NCBI GenBank assembly: GCA_031289515.1 | Contig: JAITPH010000147.1 | Location: 1 to 17,261 of the forward strand | From: Tannerella sp. | Lineage (GTDB): Bacteria > Bacteroidota > Bacteroidia > Bacteroidales > Tannerellaceae | Direction of reading: 5' to 3' | Length of the DNA: 17,261 nt | Shown here: positions 6,591-12,541 of the stretch, one piece after another | Position numbering within the stretch: position 1 is the stretch's first letter | Layout: each line of letters starts with the position of its first letter | Notes under the pieces: model-generated | Seen by the model: the letters and a program-made list of their open reading frames with translations, nothing else | Database searches by the model: none | What the model was told of the DNA's origin: nothing | Position numbers and translations under genes: made by a program

Positions 6591-6740
6591 AGTTGAAAAT
6601 TGAAAGTTAAGAATGGACAAGGAAATTGACAATGAACAATTGACTTTCGACTTCAGACTTTCGACCGCCAAACTTTTGACTTCCGACTTCAAACTCTCGA
6701 CCCCCAAATTTTCAACTGTCAACGTCAAAAACTTTCAACT
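6591..6740. repeat. Low-complexity repeat, copy B, with inverted ends
   Basis: About 150 bp of degenerate units of the type GACTTTCGACTTC / AACTTTTGACTTC, opening AGTTGAAAATTGAAAGTT and closing AAAACTTTCAACT, so its ends are inverted repeats. It fills the gap between the convergent cupin (stop 6590) and ppk1 (stop 6712) and encodes the last nine residues of PPK1. Blocks TTGAAAGTTAA, AATGGACAAGGAA and ACAATTGAC are shared with copy A at 4452-4516. Confidence 0.75.
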
Positions 6741-8772
6741 GTCGCGAAGCGACAAAGTCATATATAGCCTGTTGCGCCCGAACAGGCGCATTATCATTGC
6801 GTTTGAAAACATTATTGAGGTTTTCGTCGATAGTGCATGCCTTCACATTATCCGCCAACTGCAACCTCAAAATCCGTATGATTTCAGACTTGATTTCAGG
6901 GCACAGTACCGGAAAAGCCGTCTCGATACGGCGACTGATATTGCGACGCATCCAATCCGACGACGTAAGATACAAGTCCTCCTTACCATCATTATAAAAA
7001 TACCAGACCCGCGAATGTTCGAGAAACATGTCTACAATGCGGGTAATTCTAACATTCTTGCTATAAGGCTGTCCGGGCACAAGGCAACATATCCCGCGTA
7101 CAATAAGGTCTATCACAACGCCGCTCTCCGAAGCCCTGTAAAGTACGTCAATCATCTGCTTATCATGCAATCCGTTCATTTTAAGGATAATATATCCTTT
7201 TCGACCCTGCTTTACATGCTCTATCTCCCGCTCAATCATGCGAATTATCTCCGGCACCATATTAAACCGCGCCACGAGAAGATGCTTGAATGTGAGGCTA
7301 TCGGCCTTCTGTTCAAGCCCTACAAACAAATTATTCACATCCTCGACCAGTTCGCTATTGCAAGTCAGAAGCGCCATATCCGAATAGATACGCGCCGTCT
7401 TTTCGTTGAAATTTCCGGTGCTGAGATACGCAAAATCCTTGTTATCGCCCTTTCGCAATATCACGGCTACTTTGGCGTGCACTTTCAAGCCGGGTATGCT
7501 GTAAATTATCTTCACTCCCGCAAATTCCATCTCTTCCGCCGTACTCACATTGTTTTCCTCGTCGAAACGGGCTTTCAGTTCGACAAATACAGTCACTTTC
7601 TTGCCGTTTTGCGCCGCGCTTATCAGCGAATTTATGACAGCCGAATTTTCCGCAACCCTGTATTGCGTAATTTTTATTTCCTCAACATCTTTGTCAAACG
7701 ACGCTTCCATCAGGAAACGAAGCAGATAATCGAACGACTGATAAGGAAAATGCAGCAGCACATCGTCTTGCATGACGGCTTTAAACATCGAGCCGATACG
7801 GTCAAGATACTCGACGCGGGCAGGCTGGGGAACAGTCTGTTCAAGTTCGGCGCCCACCGGATTCGGCAGTTTTATCAGGTCTTGCAGATTCATGTACCGC
7901 CCGCCCACAACAAGGTCGTCAGCCTCAATATCAAATGTCGCGCAGATATAATCGAGCATGTCGCGCGGCATGGCGCGGTCGTACATGAAACGGCTCAATA
8001 CACCGGTCTTGCGCTTACCCACTTTCGTGCGTATCTCGTTGACAATCTCTTTGGCGTCGGAATTATTATCGTTGATATAAATATCGGCATCGCGCGAAAT
8101 CTTGATACTGAAGCACCCTTCGACATCGTAACCCGGAAAAATGAACGGCAGATTGGCGCGGATTATGTCATCGACAAACATATAATAATAAACGCCGTCC
8201 CGCGCAGGAAGCGGTATAAAACGCGGCACTTTCGAAAACGGAATTTTTATCAGCACGTAATAAGGCTCGGCCGAAACCTTATCCGACATCTTGACTATCA
8301 GATACAAGCGGCGGTCGCGGATGAAAGTCCTTACGCCTTTCTGAATCGTCACAGGCGAAAGAAACGGAAATACCTCATCGTTGAAATAGTTTCGGACGTC
8401 GTCGAGATGAAACGCCTCCGGTCGGCTGTCGTGATACAGAAATATCTTCTTCCGGAGCAGTTCCGGCAATATGCCTTCGTGGAATATGCGGTAGAAATCC
8501 TGCTGCTGGCGGTTTACTTCGCGAGTTATGTTATCGAGGCTTTCTTCGGATGTTTCCGCGCTTTCGTCGACAAAATTTTTCTTCAATATATTGCCTCGAT
8601 GCTCCGAAACGCGCACTTCGTAAAATTCTTCAAGGTTTGAGGCATAAATCGACAGAAAGCGGATGCGCTCGTAGACGGGGAGCGTCTCGTCGTCCGCTTC
8701 CATCAGCACTCTGTAATTGAACGACAGCCAACTGACGTCGCGCTTGAAATAGCTGTATTTTTTCTCTTTCAT
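6712..8772 (-). CDS. ppk1: Polyphosphate kinase 1
   Basis: A 686-residue protein when started at the ATG at 8772. It reversibly moves the gamma-phosphate of ATP onto inorganic polyphosphate. The N-terminal domain has 'SIYASNLEEFYEVRV' with the ATP-contacting Asn (N46). The autophosphorylated His is H432 in 'PGLKVHAKVAV', followed by 'STGNFNEKTARIYSD'. The second catalytic-domain His is H586 in 'FLEHSRVWYF', followed by 'YLTSSDWMRRNISRR'. An in-frame start 8 codons upstream is possible, but the ATG at 8772 has GGAGG 8 nt before it and begins one base after the stop of the phosphodiesterase gene, so translation is probably coupled. The body of the family ends near 'RAQQAIYDF'. The final residues QLKVFDVDS are encoded by the adjoining low-complexity repeat. 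Confidence 0.93.
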   Translation of the reverse strand: MKEKKYSYFKRDVSWLSFNYRVLMEADDETLPVYERIRFLSIYASNLEEFYEVRVSEHRGNILKKNFVDESAETSEESLDNITREVNRQQQDFYRIFHEGILPELLRKKIFLYHDSRPEAFHLDDVRNYFNDEVFPFLSPVTIQKGVRTFIRDRRLYLIVKMSDKVSAEPYYVLIKIPFSKVPRFIPLPARDGVYYYMFVDDIIRANLPFIFPGYDVEGCFSIKISRDADIYINDNNSDAKEIVNEIRTKVGKRKTGVLSRFMYDRAMPRDMLDYICATFDIEADDLVVGGRYMNLQDLIKLPNPVGAELEQTVPQPARVEYLDRIGSMFKAVMQDDVLLHFPYQSFDYLLRFLMEASFDKDVEEIKITQYRVAENSAVINSLISAAQNGKKVTVFVELKARFDEENNVSTAEEMEFAGVKIIYSIPGLKVHAKVAVILRKGDNKDFAYLSTGNFNEKTARIYSDMALLTCNSELVEDVNNLFVGLEQKADSLTFKHLLVARFNMVPEIIRMIEREIEHVKQGRKGYIILKMNGLHDKQMIDVLYRASESGVVIDLIVRGICCLVPGQPYSKNVRITRIVDMFLEHSRVWYFYNDGKEDLYLTSSDWMRRNISRRIETAFPVLCPEIKSEIIRILRLQLADNVKACTIDENLNNVFKRNDNAPVRAQQAIYDFVASRQLKVFDVDS
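6741..6753. other. Small perfect hairpin GTCGC-GAA-GCGAC in the ppk1 3' end
   Basis: A 5-bp stem with a GAA loop on the plus strand (UUC on the ppk1 sense strand) directly abuts the repeat. The core GCGAAGC is known as an unusually stable DNA mini-hairpin. It is within the coding frame of PPK1 (VASR). Confidence 0.45.
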
Positions 8773-8773
8773 A

Positions 8774-9271
8774 CTATAATCCTCCGCCAAGTTCAATTAC
8801 TTCGAGGTCTTTTATCTCGGACTTGTCAATAGTGAAGCGTATCAGAGTACGAACAGTCTGCATTCCGCTTATACCCGCCGCGCCCGGATTTATATGCAGG
8901 CATTGCAGGTTTTTGTCGAACATTACTTTAAGGATATGAGAATGTCCGGCGACGAACAAAGTCGGCTTTGTCCGGTATAATTCGAGGCGTACCGAAGGGT
9001 CGTACCGTCCCGGATAGCCGCCTATGTGGGTCATCATCACGGTCACGTCTTCGACCTTGAAATGAGCCGTCTTGGGATACATCTGTCTGATTGTATAGTC
9101 GTCGATATTGCCGTATACAGCCCTGAAGGGTTTGATACCGGCCAGATAGTCGGCCGTTTCCGTCGAGCCTATATCACCGGCGTGCCATATCTCGTCGCAT
9201 ACGCCGAAATATTCCGCATATTTTTTATCAATCCACCCATGAGTATCCGATAACAATCCTAGTCTTTTCAC
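8774..9271 (-). CDS. YfcE/MJ0936-type metallophosphoesterase
   Basis: A 165-residue calcineurin-like phosphoesterase. With the preferred GTG start at 9271 it begins (V)KRLGLLSDTHG. The metal-binding set is visible: D9 and H11 (DTHG), D33 (HAGDIG), N55 (YGNIDD), H82 (THIGG), and H110/H112 (AGHSH). Family members are Mn-dependent phosphodiesterases, usually with unknown natural substrates. A TTG at 9286 would add five residues (WIDKV) but lies in the edge of a low-complexity repeat; the GTG gives the usual family N-terminus. The stop is 1 nt from the ppk1 ATG, so the two are co-transcribed. The dipeptidyl peptidase gene lies upstream across a repeat-filled gap of about 85 bp and may drive transcription. 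Confidence 0.85.
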   Translation of the reverse strand: MKRLGLLSDTHGWIDKKYAEYFGVCDEIWHAGDIGSTETADYLAGIKPFRAVYGNIDDYTIRQMYPKTAHFKVEDVTVMMTHIGGYPGRYDPSVRLELYRTKPTLFVAGHSHILKVMFDKNLQCLHINPGAAGISGMQTVRTLIRFTIDKSEIKDLEVIELGGGL

Positions 9272-9287
9272 TTTATCAATCCACAAA

Positions 9288-9358
9288 AAAACCTTAAATT
9301 CCCAAAACTCCTTAAACTCCTTAAATTCCTTAATCCCCTTAAACTCCTAAATCCCCTA
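9288..9358 (-). repeat. Purine-rich ~12-nt degenerate tandem repeat between dppIV and the phosphodiesterase gene
   Basis: On the minus strand the region reads as about six variants of TTTAAGGAGTTTAAGG (for example TTTAAGGAG, TTAAGGAA, TTTAGGAG). It starts at the DPP IV stop codon (9356-9358) and ends just before the next start. The transcript would carry several AGGAG-like strings. The unit is degenerate and the period approximate. Confidence 0.7.
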
Positions 9359-11512
9359 AAGATTATCAAAAAGAAACTCCGACATCCGAGTATACAAATG
9401 CATCCGGGTATTTCCTCCGGAAATGCCGTGATTCCGGTCGCGATAAAACTGCATCTCAAACTGTTTACCCGCTTGCACCAGCGCCTCGGCATAATCCATA
9501 CTCTGCTTGAAATGCACGTTATCGTCGGCAGTACCGTGAACGAGCAGCAACTTGCCCTGCAAGTCCTTGGCAAGTTTTATCGGCGAAGTCTCGTCGTATC
9601 CCTTTTTATTCTCATTCGGCGTCCGCATGAAACGCTCCGTATAAACCGAATCGTAATAACGCCAGTCGGTAGGCGGAGCAACGGCGATACCCGCTTTAAA
9701 AGCGCCGTTTCCGACAGTCATGGACATCAACGTGTTATAGCCGCCGAAGCTCCATCCCCAGATAGCGATCCGTTTGGCGTCGATGTAGGGCAACTTACCC
9801 AGAGCCACGGCAGCAGCAGCCTGATCGCGCGATTCGAGATAGCCCATGCGCATATACGTACATTTGCGGAACGCTTCGCCCCGCGCACCTGTTCCGCGAC
9901 CGTCCACACAAACGCAAATATAACCGTTAGACGCCAGATACTGCTCCCAATCCATCTCAAAACGGTCTAAAACCGACTGCGAATTAGGGCCGCTGTACTG
10001 AAACATCACAACCGGATACTGCTTATTCTCGTCAAAATCAACAGGTTTGACAATCCACGCATTAAGTTCCTCGCCGGTAGCAGTCGTGACAACCGTAAAT
10101 TCCTTCTTTGGAAGCGTATAACCCGAAAGTTTCTCTTTAAGCGCGGCATTATCCTGAAGCGTCCGCAGCGTCTTGCCGGTCTTTGTCTCGTGAACGGTAA
10201 TCAGCGTCGGCGTACTGGAATTGGAAAAGCGGTTTGTGTAATACGCGAAATTGGCGCTGAATGTAGCGCTGTTTGTCCCTGCCAATGCAGACAGGCGCAA
10301 CTTCTTACCTTTCGCATCTATCGAATATACCGAGCGGCGCAGCGGACTTTCTTCCGCCGATTCGTAATAAACCGTTCCGGTAGTCTCGTTTTTGCCTATC
10401 AGCCGCGTTACATCCCAGTTCCCGCTCGTAACCTGACGTTGCAGCGTCCCTGTCGGCGAATATTGATAGATATGCGCATAGCCGTCTTTCTCGCTCACAT
10501 AAAGGAAACCGCTCGCGCTGAACTGTATAGCCTTCATCCAGTCCGAATCTACATAAGCCTTGTTTTCATCTTTCAATATCAATTTGAAAACCCCGCTTTT
10601 GGGATTTGCGTGATAGAGATTGAAGACGTTTTGCTGGCGGTTGAGCGTCATCACGGCAAGCTGCGAAGGCTCTGCGGCAAAGCGAATATACGGAATATAG
10701 CTATCCTCGCCGATAGGCGCATTGAGCGCTTTCGTGTCTTTTGTTTCTACATTGTAGGAATGAAGCGTCACGCGAGAGTTGCGTTCGCCGGCTTTCGGAT
10801 ATTTGAATCTCGTCTCCGAAGGATAATATGAATTGCCGTACTCGGTCATCACATATTCAGGCACTTCCGATTCGTCGAAGCGAACGTATGCAAGAAATTC
10901 GTTGTCCGGCGACCATGCCATAAGGTTTGTCACGGCAAATTCCTCCTCATAGACCCAGTCCGTCGCGCCGTTTATGATTTTATTGCGTTCGCCGTCCTTT
11001 GTCACCTCCGTTTCGGTGTCGTAATCGAACTTCCTTATCCGTATATTATTATCTTCTACGAAGGCGCACATCCTGCCGTCGGGCGAGAATGTCGGAAGCA
11101 TAATCTTCTTGCCCGACTCGTTGATGCGTTTCACCATGCGTCGGCGCGAATCGTAATCGTATACTTCGGAAAGAAACGAGTGCCGGTAAATAGACTCGGA
11201 CTCCCGCAGCAGCAGGATATGATGACCGGTAGAACTGATGATATAATCCTGAAAACGGTCGAAAGTACATTCGCGGGCATTCTTCACGTCAAAGAGCGTA
11301 TCCACCGCCGTTCCGGTACGGTACGAGTACTTGACAATCATCGTGCGTTCCCTGTTCGCCGCGGTATAATGCTCGCCGTCGGGCAGCGAGCGCATTTCTC
11401 CGCCGGACGAAGCCTGACGAAACTTACCTGTTACTACATCTGCAAGGCTAACCTGCGCGTATAAACCGGCGCCGTACCATGCTACAACTAACAATAAAAA
11501 CAACTTTCTCAT
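9356..11512 (-). CDS. dppIV: Dipeptidyl peptidase IV (family S9B), exported
   Basis: A 718-residue serine peptidase from the ATG at 11512. The signal peptide is MRKLFLLLVVAWYGAGLYAQ; an in-frame start 19 codons upstream would hide it and is rejected. The N-terminal beta-propeller carries the substrate-amine-binding double Glu in 'DWVYEEEF' (E190/E191). The alpha/beta-hydrolase domain has the nucleophile S588 in 'GWSFGGY', the acid D664 in 'HGTADDNVHF' and the base H695 in 'RNHGISGG'. The enzyme removes X-Pro and X-Ala dipeptides from peptide N-termini, in the periplasm or at the outer surface, and supports peptide-based nutrition as in Porphyromonas gingivalis. All catalytic residues are intact and length is normal. 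It is the first gene of a possible dppIV-phosphodiesterase-ppk1 run. Its upstream gap (11513-11632) has only a weak -7 match (GATATTTG at 11567-11574). Confidence 0.92.
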   Translation of the reverse strand: MRKLFLLLVVAWYGAGLYAQVSLADVVTGKFRQASSGGEMRSLPDGEHYTAANRERTMIVKYSYRTGTAVDTLFDVKNARECTFDRFQDYIISSTGHHILLLRESESIYRHSFLSEVYDYDSRRRMVKRINESGKKIMLPTFSPDGRMCAFVEDNNIRIRKFDYDTETEVTKDGERNKIINGATDWVYEEEFAVTNLMAWSPDNEFLAYVRFDESEVPEYVMTEYGNSYYPSETRFKYPKAGERNSRVTLHSYNVETKDTKALNAPIGEDSYIPYIRFAAEPSQLAVMTLNRQQNVFNLYHANPKSGVFKLILKDENKAYVDSDWMKAIQFSASGFLYVSEKDGYAHIYQYSPTGTLQRQVTSGNWDVTRLIGKNETTGTVYYESAEESPLRRSVYSIDAKGKKLRLSALAGTNSATFSANFAYYTNRFSNSSTPTLITVHETKTGKTLRTLQDNAALKEKLSGYTLPKKEFTVVTTATGEELNAWIVKPVDFDENKQYPVVMFQYSGPNSQSVLDRFEMDWEQYLASNGYICVCVDGRGTGARGEAFRKCTYMRMGYLESRDQAAAAVALGKLPYIDAKRIAIWGWSFGGYNTLMSMTVGNGAFKAGIAVAPPTDWRYYDSVYTERFMRTPNENKKGYDETSPIKLAKDLQGKLLLVHGTADDNVHFKQSMDYAEALVQAGKQFEMQFYRDRNHGISGGNTRMHLYTRMSEFLFDNL

Positions 11513-11618
11513 AATCGAAATCTTTTTAATCCGTTTATTATTTAATAAAAAAGCAAAATTCAGTCGCAAATATCACGTTTTTTTTTCATTTTACATCACT
11601 TTTTTCAAAATAAAATCG

Positions 11619-11626
11619 TATCTTTG
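11619..11626 (+). promoter_or_regulatory. -7 element of the radical SAM gene, implying a leaderless message
   Basis: TATCTTTG (11619-11626) matches TAnnTTTG and ends only 6 nt before the ATG at 11633. Since Bacteroidota transcripts begin a few bases after this box, the mRNA would start at or next to the start codon. No clear TTTG is seen at -33. Confidence 0.45.
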
Positions 11627-11632
11627 TATTAT

Positions 11633-12541
11633 ATGGAGAGATTTTATAACGATTTTTCGGATTTTTTCAAGCTCGTTTTTCCGTCTTTCAAGGTTCAAAA
11701 GATTACTTTAGATGCGGGATTTACGTGTCCCAACCGCGACGGCGCGAAAGGTTACGGCGGTTGTACCTACTGCAATAACCAAGCCTTCAATCCCGCATAT
11801 TGTCACGAACGCAAAGCCGTCGCCCGGCAAATGCGGGAAGGCATACAATTTTTCGCGCGAAAATATCCGGAAATGAAATATATCGCTTATTTTCAGGCAT
11901 ATACAAACACATATTCGGACGTCGAAACCCTAAGAGAAAAATATGAGGAAGCGCTCGGCGTCAAAGACGTCGCAGGGATAATCATAGCCACACGACCCGA
12001 TTGCATTTCCGAAAAACTGCTCGATTACCTGCAAGAACTTCGTTCACGCACTTTCGTAATGATGGAATACGGCATAGAAAGCTCTCTGAACGAGACGCTG
12101 ATACGCATAAACCGCGGTCATACCTACGAAGACGCCGCAGAAGCCATCAGACTGACGGCGGAACGCGGCATACCAATCGGAGCGCATATCATACTCGGAC
12201 TGCCCGGAGAAACGCGCGAACAGATGCTTCAACATGCGGAAAAAATCTCGGAACTGCCGCTGACTTCGGTCAAGTTACATCAATTGCAACTGATACGCGG
12301 CACGGCAATGGCTGCGGAATACGAAAAGCATCCGGAGCGTTTCAACCTGTTTACCGCCGACGAATACATCGAACTCGTGATACAATTCGTCAGCCGTTTG
12401 AGGAAAGACATCTACATCGACCGTTTCGTTTCTCAATCCCCAAAAGAGTTGCTTATAGCTCCCGATTGGGGATTGAAAAACCACGAATTTAAAGCCAAAT
12501 TGGACAAAGCCATCATCGAACAACAACCTTCTTGGTCTTGA
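11633..12541 (+). CDS. Radical SAM protein, TIGR01212/YhcC-like
   Basis: A 302-residue protein when started at ATG 11633. The iron-sulfur cluster motif is the long-spaced form of this family, 'FTCPNRDGAKGYGGCTYCNN', with C32, C44 and C47 (C-x11-C-x2-C). Further markers are 'YFQAYTNTY', 'IIATRPDCIS', 'MEYGIESS' and 'HIILGLPGETREQM', the usual TIM-barrel strand ends. The family is widespread and related to Elp3-like proteins, but no reaction is securely established for it. A TTG start 3 codons upstream is inside the probable promoter element and is rejected. The last 29 bp overlap the 3' end of the convergent T9SS-substrate gene, and no terminator hairpin is seen there. Confidence 0.85.
   Translation: MERFYNDFSDFFKLVFPSFKVQKITLDAGFTCPNRDGAKGYGGCTYCNNQAFNPAYCHERKAVARQMREGIQFFARKYPEMKYIAYFQAYTNTYSDVETLREKYEEALGVKDVAGIIIATRPDCISEKLLDYLQELRSRTFVMMEYGIESSLNETLIRINRGHTYEDAAEAIRLTAERGIPIGAHIILGLPGETREQMLQHAEKISELPLTSVKLHQLQLIRGTAMAAEYEKHPERFNLFTADEYIELVIQFVSRLRKDIYIDRFVSQSPKELLIAPDWGLKNHEFKAKLDKAIIEQQPSWS

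Noticed and set aside
6613..8640. A 675-codon plus-strand ORF opposite ppk1
   Set aside because: It is wholly antisense to a clear polyphosphate kinase, begins in the low-complexity repeat and shows no recognisable domain; its length follows from the codon use of ppk1.
8773..8796. Upstream in-frame start for ppk1 (adds MNLAEDYS)
   Set aside because: It lies inside the preceding gene, while the ATG at 8772 has a GGAGG at good spacing and gives the normal N-terminus.
9268..9573. A 101-codon minus-strand ORF with an Arg/Leu/Gly-rich tail (FRSLRGLRNLRSLRS)
   Set aside because: It is a frame-shifted reading of the DPP IV C-terminus and the tandem repeat; the periodic tail only reflects the repeat unit.
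11624..11632. TTG start three codons upstream of the radical SAM ATG
   Set aside because: The TTG is part of the probable -7 promoter element TATCTTTG, and the family begins close to MERFYNDFS.
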